Source: Planctomycetaceae bacterium | GTDB taxonomy: Bacteria; Planctomycetota; Planctomycetia; Pirellulales; Pirellulaceae | NCBI GenBank assembly: GCA_024642205.1 | Contig: JAHEBQ010000035.1 | Coordinates: 1-63,958 of the forward strand | Length of the DNA stretch: 63,958 nucleotides | Direction: 5' to 3' | Shown: positions 28,559 to 37,548 of the stretch, piece by piece | How the letters are laid out: every line of letters starts with the position of its first letter | Numbering within the stretch: the stretch's first letter is position 1 | Program-made: the position numbers and the translations under genes | Notes under the pieces: generated by a model | Databases searched by the model: none | Seen by the model: only the letters and a program-made list of their open reading frames with translations | What the model was told of the DNA's origin: nothing

Positions 28559-30376
28559 ATGAATGCACTGATGACGTTTGAAGATTTTGCATCCGGGACA
28601 ATTCTGCCCGAGCCGGTCCTCCGTCGAATCAGGTCTGCTTTTTGCGTGCTTCGATGCTTCGCGATCGCGATCGTGTTTGGATCGTACCCTGCTGTAGGTG
28701 CATCACAAATAGTCTATACGCCGGAGCATCCGGATGTAAAAGCGTTGGCGGATGCCGGTGTCCGGTTTTTGAATACGACCCGATCGAGCGAGGCGCTGCA
28801 GTTCCGAACGTTGGCTTCCCTGGCAATTGTCGAGCACGGGAAACGATACGACGGTCGCGTGCCGAAGGAAAACGCCGTCGTCAGTGCCACTTGTGCTTCG
28901 ATCGTCGCTGGTGTTGACGGGATCATTCAAAATGAAGGGGAAATGTATTATCCCTGTCTTGCAATCATCTTGTTGGCAGAAACCGACGCCCAGGCTTACA
29001 GCGCAGAAATCAAGAAACTGCTGAGGTTTGTTGAAAGCCGCCAGGAACCCAACGGTTCGTTTACCTACAAACGGGAGACCAATACCTGCGATACTTCCCA
29101 AACCCAGTTTGCCGCACTGGCGATGTTTGTTGCCAAACACCACGGATTCAACCTGGACGTGCAGATGGCCAAACGGACATTGCAGTGGATATTGGGTTCC
29201 CAACAGCCGTCTGGCAATTGGGTTTACAAACTACAGGCATCCGGATCGCCGCAGGACCCGGGCAAAGCGGACAAGGTATTGTCGGCGACCCTTTCGATGC
29301 ATGCTGCCGGACTCAGCACCGCGTATTTGCTTTCCGATTTTCTGCAGTTGAACAAGCGCGCCAAGGTGATGAGCAAGGCGTTAACCAAGAACCAGATCGG
29401 TCTGCCCAAAACCGTTTCGATTTACGTGGAACCGGTGGAAGGTGAGGACACGACCCTGCAGAAATCAGGTCCACTGGTACCCTTCGACCGAGCCAGCATC
29501 GCCAATGCGACACGTGCGGGAAATGCCTACCTGGAGAACTTCTTTCAGGTCGACGTCGCCCAGTGGAATAACTACTACTTGTATGCCCTCGAACGTTATG
29601 CCTATTTCCGCGAACAAGCCGAGGGTGACGTCGGGGATGGAAAAGTGGCGACTTGGTACGACCAATCAGTCGAGTACCTCAAGAAGACACTCGAAGAGAC
29701 GGGAAGTTTCAAGAGTGACATCCGGGAATCGCCGCTGGTCGCCACTTCGTTCGGTGTCCTGGTGTTGGTTCGCAGCAGCGAGGTGATCACGAGTTTGCCG
29801 GCCACTAGTACAGCAATTGGCGGAGAGGGCTTCAAGACGGATGCGGTCTTGAGAGAAGGGAAGAATGGTGTTATCCGGCAAGTCGAAGCGGAGAAAAATC
29901 TGAGCGACCTGCTCGAAATGATGAAAGAGGGTGAAGCCAGCCAGTCGCAACTTCAGGACCTTGCCGATTCGCTGAAAAAACAGATTGTCGAATTCCGCCA
30001 GAAAGACGACAAGTCTCGAGGCGAAATCAAGGCATTCCTCCAAAGCATGATTTCCGCCCGTAACTATTTTCGCCGGTTGATTGCGGTTCGATTCCTCGCG
30101 GGCGAGCAGGACATGGATAATGTCCCGGCATTGATTTATGCGCTTGGCGATCCGGACTTGAGAATCTGCCTTGAGGCCCACGACGGTCTTCGGTTGATCA
30201 GTCGCAAGATAGATTCGATGGCGGTTACTCCATTGACCCGTGAAAATGCCAGGCGGGACCCAGGTGTCCTGAAGGCCGATGAAGAGAACGGCTGCCGCGT
30301 CGAATTCGATTCGATGAAGCGTAGGTGGACCGATTGGTTTTTGAAGATACGACCTGGGGCGGAATTACTGGATTGA
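28559..30376 (+). CDS. Secreted prenyltransferase/squalene-oxidase-repeat protein
   Basis: ATG 28559 is used; a GTG at 28550 is in frame. The N-terminus is basic and then hydrophobic (FCVLRCFAIAIVFGSYPAVGAS), a late signal peptide. Residues 55-410 form alpha/alpha-toroid repeats: LLRFVESRQEPNGSFTYK, TLQWILGSQQPSGNWVYK and an AMFVAKHHGF helix pair, as in terpenoid cyclase-like folds. The acidic cyclase motif DxDD is not seen, so this is likely a binding rather than cyclising version. The last 180 residues hold a coiled coil and an HEAT-like repeat (DNVPALIYALGDPDLRICLEAHDGLR). It starts the co-directional block that contains the TolQ/ExbD genes. Confidence 0.82.
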   Translation: MNALMTFEDFASGTILPEPVLRRIRSAFCVLRCFAIAIVFGSYPAVGASQIVYTPEHPDVKALADAGVRFLNTTRSSEALQFRTLASLAIVEHGKRYDGRVPKENAVVSATCASIVAGVDGIIQNEGEMYYPCLAIILLAETDAQAYSAEIKKLLRFVESRQEPNGSFTYKRETNTCDTSQTQFAALAMFVAKHHGFNLDVQMAKRTLQWILGSQQPSGNWVYKLQASGSPQDPGKADKVLSATLSMHAAGLSTAYLLSDFLQLNKRAKVMSKALTKNQIGLPKTVSIYVEPVEGEDTTLQKSGPLVPFDRASIANATRAGNAYLENFFQVDVAQWNNYYLYALERYAYFREQAEGDVGDGKVATWYDQSVEYLKKTLEETGSFKSDIRESPLVATSFGVLVLVRSSEVITSLPATSTAIGGEGFKTDAVLREGKNGVIRQVEAEKNLSDLLEMMKEGEASQSQLQDLADSLKKQIVEFRQKDDKSRGEIKAFLQSMISARNYFRRLIAVRFLAGEQDMDNVPALIYALGDPDLRICLEAHDGLRLISRKIDSMAVTPLTRENARRDPGVLKADEENGCRVEFDSMKRRWTDWFLKIRPGAELLD

Positions 30377-30671
30377 AGCATCTGCAGGTGCCAGGTTGCG
30401 GGTTTTCCGCAAAAGGCCAACCGCCAGGAATCATCTCCGGAAATTGAAAATGAAAAAAGCAAGAGTTGCATCCGATAATCGGGAGATTGTTCCGTTCCAG
30501 CGGTTTGCGGCGGCCAGATTCAGCAACCGTGAGTATTGGTGGGAGCCGCGGCGTTCCGAACAAAGCTGCCACCTGGCGTGAGGAAGTGGTCGGCGAGTGC
30601 TGCGTTGTCGCCGCAACGTTAACTTGAACACGGGTCGCGTTGACCACGCGATTGAACAAAACGAGACGTGA

Positions 30672-31544
30672 ATGAGTACTGAGTTTACAACCCTGCCCAA
30701 GCTAAAGCTCAATGTTGAGACCAAGGCGTCGCGATATGATCGACTCAACGCGATTTTGATCGCCTGCATTTTGCTGTTCGGGTTTCTGTTTGCAGTCCTG
30801 TTCCTGATTTGGCTGACCTCGGTGTTTGACTTCTCCCGCCGGGTTGCTGGTCCGATGGTGGTGGCCAACGAGCCTGGTGATTCCAAGCCGGAAGGCGTGG
30901 CCGACGATGTGCTCGAACCGGGCGTCGAAGAGTTTCCCGAAACCGAAGTGCCACAGTTGGCTAATGCGCTGGAGGCTGTGACGGATGCGGTTTCGCAGGT
31001 TCGGGCATCGCTGGAAAAACGAAGTGGCGATGCGGCGGAGATGGGACGTGGGCGCGGGTTCGGTTCTCGTGAAGGTGGTCCCGGCACGGGTGGGGATGGC
31101 ATTCCAGAATACAAACGCTGGATCATCAACTACGAAGCCGAGGATATTAATACTTACGCCAGACAATTGAGCTTTTTTGATATTGATATCGGTGTGATTC
31201 ATCAAACCAGGAACGACATTTGGCGGGTCCACGACGTCGGAGGCGGTGCCTCGGTGATTAAAACAAGCCGGGAGCGTGAAAACAAGACGTTGAGGTTCAC
31301 GCACGACAAGATCAGGATGAGGCGGTGGGATCAGGAATTGTGCAAACGAGCCGGTGTGGATCTTTCCAATACCGTTCAGGCTCAATTTTACCCCGAGTCG
31401 ACCCGGCAGGTTATCCGGGGCGTTGAAGCGGCTGCCCTCGTGGGGACCGGTCGAACACTTAATCAGGTCAAAAACACAATCCTCAAGGTTGTGCCAGGGG
31501 GAAACGGATACGAATTTGTCGTAATAGATATTCTTTATCGTTAA
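30672..31544 (+). CDS. Single-TM TonB-like hypothetical protein
   Basis: The product is 290 residues with one membrane helix at about 27-49 following a short cytoplasmic lead, an acidic Pro/Glu linker (50-100), a Gly/Arg-rich stretch (GRGRGFGSREGGPGTGGDG, about 120-140) and a compact C-terminal alpha/beta domain (about 145-290). This is the layout of TonB and TolA: anchor, flexible linker, periplasmic head. It lies just before the TolQ gene. No sequence identity with TonB is claimed; the resemblance is of architecture and context. The head has a single Cys. Confidence 0.78.
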   Translation: MSTEFTTLPKLKLNVETKASRYDRLNAILIACILLFGFLFAVLFLIWLTSVFDFSRRVAGPMVVANEPGDSKPEGVADDVLEPGVEEFPETEVPQLANALEAVTDAVSQVRASLEKRSGDAAEMGRGRGFGSREGGPGTGGDGIPEYKRWIINYEAEDINTYARQLSFFDIDIGVIHQTRNDIWRVHDVGGGASVIKTSRERENKTLRFTHDKIRMRRWDQELCKRAGVDLSNTVQAQFYPESTRQVIRGVEAAALVGTGRTLNQVKNTILKVVPGGNGYEFVVIDILYR

Positions 31545-31739
31545 TCCAAAAGTCAGAGTTTTGACCTAACCACTAACGACGCCAACTAGAATGTGTTTTC
31601 CCGCGCTGGCTGGAAGTCACCAGCGGGAGCTTTCCATTATCCGAAGGTTGATCATAATGTGGCCTTCATTGACGCGGAAACGACCGGGATTTTGTCAGTA
31701 AATTCGAACAAACAACCACTCATTTGAGATCAGGGGACC

Positions 31740-32384
31740 ATGGATCAAGTTTTTACGATTTTGGGAAACGTTATTTACTTTGTGTTGTTTCTTATCGCGC
31801 TGTGGGGCGCTTTTTGCGTGGTAATGGTCTGGTCCCGCGTGCGTCAAAAGCAGTTCGCCAATGAAGACCAGCAGACGTTGTTCCTTGAAGCGATTGAAGA
31901 CCCCCTTTCCAAGGGCGACTTTGCCGCTGCTTCGGAATTATGCGAAGGTGACCGACGCGCAACGTGTCAGCTTTCACAACTGGCGATCGAGAACCGCAAG
32001 ATCGGGTTCGGAAAAGTCAAACAGCTGGTCGCTGACCGATTTCAACGGGATGTGCTGCAGGACCTTGAGTACCGGCTCAGCTGGGTCTACACGGTGATCA
32101 AGACGGCACCGATGGTCGGACTGCTGGGCACCGTCATGGGGATGATGGCGGCGTTTTCGAAACTGGCTGATAAAAACGCCACGGTCGAAGTTCCCGCGCT
32201 GGCCCAGGATATTCAGTTTGCCTTGATCACAACTGCGTTAGGTTTGGCGATCGCGATTCCGCTGGTGCTTTGTACGGCCTACATCAACGTGGCCATCCGG
32301 AAAATGGAAGACCTCGTTTCTTACGGTCTGAATCAGTTCCTGGAGATATTCAAAGAGAGCAATATTCGTTATCCCAACAAGTAA
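31740..32384 (+). CDS. MotA/TolQ/ExbB family proton-channel protein
   Basis: A strong AGGGGA ribosome site precedes ATG 31740. The 214-residue product has three membrane helices: one near 10-30, and two at about 108-135 and 150-180 with the conserved block KTAPMVGLLGTVMGMMAAF and ALITTALGLAIAIPLVL that lines the proton path. A cytoplasmic domain links helix 1 and 2. It should form the pentameric stator around an ExbD dimer. Two ExbD genes follow, 64 and 44 bp apart. Confidence 0.94.
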   Translation: MDQVFTILGNVIYFVLFLIALWGAFCVVMVWSRVRQKQFANEDQQTLFLEAIEDPLSKGDFAAASELCEGDRRATCQLSQLAIENRKIGFGKVKQLVADRFQRDVLQDLEYRLSWVYTVIKTAPMVGLLGTVMGMMAAFSKLADKNATVEVPALAQDIQFALITTALGLAIAIPLVLCTAYINVAIRKMEDLVSYGLNQFLEIFKESNIRYPNK

Positions 32385-32448
32385 CCTGTCGTTTGGCGAT
32401 ATCCGCCGTGTCCACGACCCCTGATTTTCGCAGAGTGCCGAACCGACG

Positions 32449-32937
32449 ATGACTGAAGAAGCAAACATTGAACTTCCCAAACGCAAGCGGAACCCGGACG
32501 ACGGTGAGCTGGATATTACGCCGATGATCGACGTGACGTTTTTGCTGTTGGCGTTTTTTGTGGTGGTTTCCCGGATGGATCCGCAGGCAGCTGTCGCGCT
32601 TCCACTGGCCAGCTACGGAGATTCGGTTCAGGATAAGGAAGCCGTCACATTGATCGTGATACTCGATAAAGACACAGGCGAGAAAGTGGAAATCTACAAG
32701 GGCCGTACGATGCGCGATGACACCCGGGTCCCGGTCGGCGATGAAGAATTCCAGGAAGAGAATATCGGTGAATATGTCGAGAACGAGCTTTCCAGCCATC
32801 CCACCAAGAACGCAATTCTGATCAAGGCCGAAGGGCAAGTGAAAACGGGAATGGTCGAAATGGTCAAGCGCGGAATCGCCCAGTCCGAGTTGGCGAAATC
32901 GAGGAAGATCTTTGTTGGCATCGAGGAAGAACAGTAA
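32449..32937 (+). CDS. ExbD/TolR family protein 1
   Basis: The product is 162 residues. A basic N-terminal arm is followed by the ExbD signature LDITPMIDVTFLLLAFF, with the proton-carrying Asp28 at the start of the single membrane helix. The periplasmic domain carries the beta strands of TolR, including KNAILIKAEGQVKTGMVEMV. Both this and the next gene keep the essential Asp, so either could pair with the TolQ-like protein. A heterodimer of the two ExbD proteins is an inference from their adjacency. Confidence 0.93.
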   Translation: MTEEANIELPKRKRNPDDGELDITPMIDVTFLLLAFFVVVSRMDPQAAVALPLASYGDSVQDKEAVTLIVILDKDTGEKVEIYKGRTMRDDTRVPVGDEEFQEENIGEYVENELSSHPTKNAILIKAEGQVKTGMVEMVKRGIAQSELAKSRKIFVGIEEEQ

Positions 32938-32981
32938 CCGGGGCAGGCAATATGGTCAAATTGACCCATTGAAGTAATCGG

Positions 32982-33686
32982 ATGAGCAAGAAGAAAAAAC
33001 ACAAAAAAACGAAGTCAAATTCCGAGGACTCCAGTCCGGACGAACGGTTTGGCTTGAACGAGCCGACCGGTCAGTTTGCCGATCTGGACGAGGAAATGAA
33101 GCGCAAGCAGGAATTGGAACGGCAGAAGCCGGTTTCCGGTGTTCGCCGGCCTGTTGCCGGCGATTCCTCCAGCGATTTGACTTTCAAGCCCATGGGCTGG
33201 AAGGGAATCGAAGAGCAGGACGAAGAGGAATTCGAGAAAGATGTCGCGTTTGAAAAAAAGGAAATTCCCGAAGACGAACTCGACATGACCCCGATGGTCG
33301 ACGTGACTTTTTTGCTGCTGATTTTCTTCATGGTGACAGCGTCGTTCACGCTGCAAAAATCCCTGGAACAACCTCCGGCGACCTCGGATCAACCAAGCAC
33401 GGAGGTCCTGGAAAATGACAAGATCCTTGACGATTACGTGCAGGTAACGATTGACCAGACGAACACCTTTTATGTGACAACTCGGGACGCCGAAGAAGTT
33501 GAATGTCCCAGTGACAGTGAAATGAGAGCCCGCGTCAAGGACGCCAAAGAAACGACCAGCGCGACACGTTTGATTATTGTCGCTCACGTGGATTCGACTC
33601 ATGCCAAGGTCATCACCGCCTGGGACACGGGTGTCGTAAACGGGATGACGGAAATTGAGATTCAAACGACGGATGAAGATTTTTGA
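32982..33686 (+). CDS. ExbD/TolR family protein 2, with long cytoplasmic extension
   Basis: The product is 234 residues, longer than ExbD1 because of a highly charged 95-residue N-terminal arm beginning KKKKHKKTKSNSEDSS. The ExbD signature follows as LDMTPMVDVTFLLLIFF with Asp107, then the periplasmic domain (VQVTIDQTNTFYVTT, TSATRLIIVAHVDSTHAKVI). The cytoplasmic arm could contact the TolQ-like protein or a cytosolic partner. Translation starts 44 bp after ExbD1. Confidence 0.93.
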   Translation: MSKKKKHKKTKSNSEDSSPDERFGLNEPTGQFADLDEEMKRKQELERQKPVSGVRRPVAGDSSSDLTFKPMGWKGIEEQDEEEFEKDVAFEKKEIPEDELDMTPMVDVTFLLLIFFMVTASFTLQKSLEQPPATSDQPSTEVLENDKILDDYVQVTIDQTNTFYVTTRDAEEVECPSDSEMRARVKDAKETTSATRLIIVAHVDSTHAKVITAWDTGVVNGMTEIEIQTTDEDF

Positions 33687-33818
33687 CCGGCGAGCCTGAC
33701 CCAGCCAGCTGATTCAGGAAGCCTGGCATCAAGTCAAGCAAGGGTCAAGACAACAGCTCAAGAAAACCAATAACGGTGCCTCGGCCGAAACCACCGCGAG
33801 GAGATGAAGGAAACCCGA

Positions 33819-36800
33819 ATGACACCGCGTCAGCTCCTAGAGAAACTCAAACAGCTTGGAATCATCGATCCGGCAATCTTGGAAAGGATTCGCGACGAGA
33901 TCGACAACCCGGACAAGACGGTCAAGTCACAGGCAATCTTGAGGTATCTCGTCAAGAAAAAGCAGATCACCGAACAGCAGGCGAAACTGTTGCTGGCAAA
34001 TGCCCCGGAAACAAAAAAGACAGCCGATGAAATCGAATACGTAGCGCCGATCGAAAAAAACTATGACACCGACGACCTGACCGGTTTGATCAGCCAACCC
34101 GAAGAGAGTCCTGCCGAAGAAAAATCACCAAAACCGAAAACCGGTTCGCCTGACGTACCCGAAGTCGCCGTGGAAGTCGATTACGGGGCGACGTTACTCG
34201 ACGAAAATGGTCTGTCGCCTGATGATTCGCCGGGAGCCATTGTTTCACCTGCATTCAATCCCCCTGGTTTAAAAGGGGAGGCCGTGGAAGAGCTCGCCCC
34301 GATCGCCTACGGCGGCCTGGACGATGGAGGTTTTGATTCCGGTGCCTATGCGGCAACGAGCGGCCAGCATCACGTCGTTCTTTCGTTTAAGGGAAAACGA
34401 AATCAAGGCGACCAATGGTCTACCAAATGGTTGTACATCGGGTTCGGAATTCTGGGGACGTTGTTGATCGGCGTGGCGATCCTGTGGATCGTCAATATCG
34501 GGCAGCAGCCAGAAGACATGTTCGAAGCTGCGATGGACAGTTTCAACAAACAGTCCTACGCGGATGCCGCGAAAAAGTTTGAAGACTACCTCGAACAGTA
34601 TCCCAAGCACAAAGATGCACCGACGGCCCGCGCCCGTCGGATTCACTCGATCATTCGTGGTACCTACGGACTCAAGAACTGGACTGAGGTGATTCAACAG
34701 GCCGATACCCTGTTGCCAGAACTGGCCGAGGATGAGGATGGCAAACTTGACTTGCTTCGCGAGGACCTGGCCGTGATGATTCCTTCGTCGCTTGCCGAGG
34801 TCACCAGAAAAGCGACGAAGATTTCTGACCTGTCTGCCATGGAAAAAGAGCTCACCACTATCAATGGTTATCGGGAAGTGGTTGAAAACCCGGTCTACAT
34901 ACCGGCCAGTTTGCGGAAAACACCCTCCGTTAACGATAATTACCTGCGAATTGACAACAATATCCGGATGTTGAAGGGGCAAATCGACAAGGAGAAACGC
35001 TACAACGTCGATCTTGCCAGAATTGAACAACTGGACAGGGAAAAGAAAACGGACGAGGCGTTTGGTGTTTATCAGAAACTGACGCGGAACTATGGAGATT
35101 TGGCCAGCCGAGACGAACTCCGTGAGTTGATGCTCAAGATCAGCAAGACGGAACAGGAATTGGTCGTCCCCGTCGAACTTCCGGTCGACACGTTCCAGGA
35201 AGATCGACCGACGATGCTGCAATCCACCGTTGTCATGGCGGTCAATACGGGAGAAGCGGTTCCCGGCCTCAAAGATGAGGTCGTCTGCTATTTGGTGGAC
35301 GGTGCCGTTTACGGTGTGGATGCCGGAGAAGGAAACATCGTGTGGCGCAGATTCGTCGGTTTTGAAACCAGCAATCAGCCCCTGGAGATCAACAAAGAGA
35401 CGATTGCCGTTTCCGATCAGCGCAACCAGGACCTGGTCGCGGTCAAAAAACAAACGGGAGCGTTGATCTGGCGTACCGAAATCAGTGAGCCGTTCTTGCC
35501 TCCGACAGTCGGCGACCAGGTCATCATCATTACGACCGAATCGGGAAAAGTCATTCGGCTCAATGCAAATACCGGTGAAATTGAGCAAGCTGTTCAATTG
35601 CCACAACCGGCCAATATCAACGCGTTGGCCGCCACCCGCGATCCATATGTCTATCAGGTTGGAAGTTATCACAATCTGTACGTGCTCTCGAATCAGGATT
35701 ACAGTTGCGTGGAGGTACATTACCTCGGTCATTATGAAGGCAGTATTTCAGTTCCACCCCAGGCCTGGACGGGATTCATTCTCGTCGCGATCAACGGCGG
35801 CGACCATTGTAATCTGCACGTTTTGAAGCCCAGGGAAAAAGGGCGTGGGCTCGAGTTGGTTCAGGTCATCTCAAGTATCGTCTCAGGGACCGTTTCAACT
35901 CCTTTGGAACGATTTGGACGCTGGATGCTGATGACGTCTGACCAGGGTGATATGAAGATTCTTGAACTCTATCCGGCCGAAGAACAGAATCCGGTCCGAG
36001 TGCTCGATGAAGACGTATTTGATGCCAAAGGGGGGCAACGGGCGTTCATCAAAACCGAAGGCAGCGACCTATGGGTTGCCGGCCAGGGAATCATGCGTTA
36101 TCGAATCAATCGCAACATGGCCAAGTTTGGTCGCGAGATCCTGCTGGAACCGAACGACACGTTTCTTAGTCCTGTTCACAAACTTGACGACTACCTGCTC
36201 CATGTAAGACGTCGTAATCGGTCAGGAATGCTTTCCGCTTCATTGGTCGATGCAATGACGTTGAAACCGGTCTGGCGGACGGATTTTGGTGGCGAACTGG
36301 CAGGCCCGCCAATGGCATTTGGGGATACGGTCGTCGCGGTTTCGAACCAGGGCGATCTGTTTTCGATTGATGCAGAAACGGAGACCCTTGGCTATTCGGG
36401 GAACCCCGCTCGCGCGAGTTCGATCATCGAAGACTTGAAATTCCAGAATCTGATCGAGTTGCCCGAAGAAAAATTCGCCTGTGTCGGGCCGGCCGACCGC
36501 AAGGACCTGTTGTTCGCCAACCGGGCTACCGGATCCACAAAACTTGTTTCGCTTGCCAAACCTGCGGACAAGCCCGCCTGTCGACCGATTGCCATGGATT
36601 CGGATTTGATCATCCCGACCGCGACGGGCCAGGTCGCTCGGGTCAATCCCGGTACGGGTCAGATGATTGGGACGCCATTTCAGCCACCGATACAGGCAAA
36701 TACAAAGACTCCCCCGTGGTTTGAACCAACCATTCTGGGCAACAACCAGTTCGCCATTGCATCCGGGGCAACGGACGATGGTGCGAAGAGCATGCTTTAC

Positions 36801-37343
36801 CTGCTTTCCGGTGAAAATCGCCAGGTTGTCAAAAAGGTCAGCGAGTTGGTTTGCGAATCGTCGATCAAATCTCGATTGATCAACGATGGCACGAACGTGT
36901 TTGGTGTCATGGTGTCCGATCAGGTTGACAAACTGGTTTCCTTTGGAGTTTCGCCTCTGGTAATTGGCTCCGAGGTTCAATTGGAAGGCGTGATGGTCGA
37001 CGGACCCTGGATGACCGAAGCTGGAATTCTCGTGCTACTGGACAACGATGGGCTGTACTGCTTTGGAAGCGACCTGGCGCCGACCTGGTCAATCAAAGTT
37101 CCCAACCAGAAACTGGCTTGCGATCCAGAGATGGCGGGTTCCCAATTGATGTTGTGTTTTCGCAATGGGAGCGTGCATCTTGTTGATCCCGCAACCGGGA
37201 AAACAGGTTACGAATTCGAAATTGGACAGCCGATCATACACAAGCCTTTGAGAGCCAGTCAGAAAATGTACTTTGGTGGCATGGATGGCACCGTTCACGT
37301 GGTTGACTTGAACAAACTGGAACAACCTCCCAAAAACGATTAA
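33819..37343 (+). CDS. Large membrane-anchored TPR/PQQ-type beta-propeller protein
   Basis: ATG 33819 follows AAGGA at good distance; an ATG 15 bases earlier has its ribosome site too close. The 1174-residue product begins with a planctomycete-type helical N-domain (LLEKLKQLGIIDPAILERI, LVKKKQITEQQAKLLL). One membrane helix is at about 205-225 (WLYIGFGILGTLLIGVAILWIV). Then come TPR-like helices (AAKKFEDYLEQYPKHKDAP) and, from about 460, a PQQ-like propeller (VYGVDAGEGNIVWRRFVG, VAVKKQTGALIWRTEI, MAFGDTVVAVSNQGDLFSID). The N-part is cytoplasmic and the propeller periplasmic if the helix is positive-inside. It is probably the scaffold of the neighbouring TolQ/ExbD complex. Confidence 0.88.
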   Translation: MTPRQLLEKLKQLGIIDPAILERIRDEIDNPDKTVKSQAILRYLVKKKQITEQQAKLLLANAPETKKTADEIEYVAPIEKNYDTDDLTGLISQPEESPAEEKSPKPKTGSPDVPEVAVEVDYGATLLDENGLSPDDSPGAIVSPAFNPPGLKGEAVEELAPIAYGGLDDGGFDSGAYAATSGQHHVVLSFKGKRNQGDQWSTKWLYIGFGILGTLLIGVAILWIVNIGQQPEDMFEAAMDSFNKQSYADAAKKFEDYLEQYPKHKDAPTARARRIHSIIRGTYGLKNWTEVIQQADTLLPELAEDEDGKLDLLREDLAVMIPSSLAEVTRKATKISDLSAMEKELTTINGYREVVENPVYIPASLRKTPSVNDNYLRIDNNIRMLKGQIDKEKRYNVDLARIEQLDREKKTDEAFGVYQKLTRNYGDLASRDELRELMLKISKTEQELVVPVELPVDTFQEDRPTMLQSTVVMAVNTGEAVPGLKDEVVCYLVDGAVYGVDAGEGNIVWRRFVGFETSNQPLEINKETIAVSDQRNQDLVAVKKQTGALIWRTEISEPFLPPTVGDQVIIITTESGKVIRLNANTGEIEQAVQLPQPANINALAATRDPYVYQVGSYHNLYVLSNQDYSCVEVHYLGHYEGSISVPPQAWTGFILVAINGGDHCNLHVLKPREKGRGLELVQVISSIVSGTVSTPLERFGRWMLMTSDQGDMKILELYPAEEQNPVRVLDEDVFDAKGGQRAFIKTEGSDLWVAGQGIMRYRINRNMAKFGREILLEPNDTFLSPVHKLDDYLLHVRRRNRSGMLSASLVDAMTLKPVWRTDFGGELAGPPMAFGDTVVAVSNQGDLFSIDAETETLGYSGNPARASSIIEDLKFQNLIELPEEKFACVGPADRKDLLFANRATGSTKLVSLAKPADKPACRPIAMDSDLIIPTATGQVARVNPGTGQMIGTPFQPPIQANTKTPPWFEPTILGNNQFAIASGATDDGAKSMLYLLSGENRQVVKKVSELVCESSIKSRLINDGTNVFGVMVSDQVDKLVSFGVSPLVIGSEVQLEGVMVDGPWMTEAGILVLLDNDGLYCFGSDLAPTWSIKVPNQKLACDPEMAGSQLMLCFRNGSVHLVDPATGKTGYEFEIGQPIIHKPLRASQKMYFGGMDGTVHVVDLNKLEQPPKND

Positions 37344-37548
37344 CAGGCCTGAGCCCGGACATTGTCAATTCTGGCGATGTGGGCTTCGAAACCATCCCAG
37401 ATTCAGTCCCGTACCGCAGGAGTTGCGACTTGACCGACCGAAGTTATTTGCGGTGATCAGAATTCAAACTGGCAGATTGCCCCGCAAATCTGTCGAGCCT
37501 GAGCCATTGAAGACAGTCAAATGCCGTTCAAACGACCAGCAAGAACCC

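Noticed and set aside
31604..31625. CGCTGG/CCAGCG inverted repeat before the TolQ-like gene
   Set aside because: Six base pairs with a 10-base loop and no T-run; could be an attenuating hairpin but the sequence alone does not support it.
34269..35732. Minus-strand 487-codon opening
   Set aside because: Antisense to the TPR/propeller gene; codon-bias shadow without start signal or domain.
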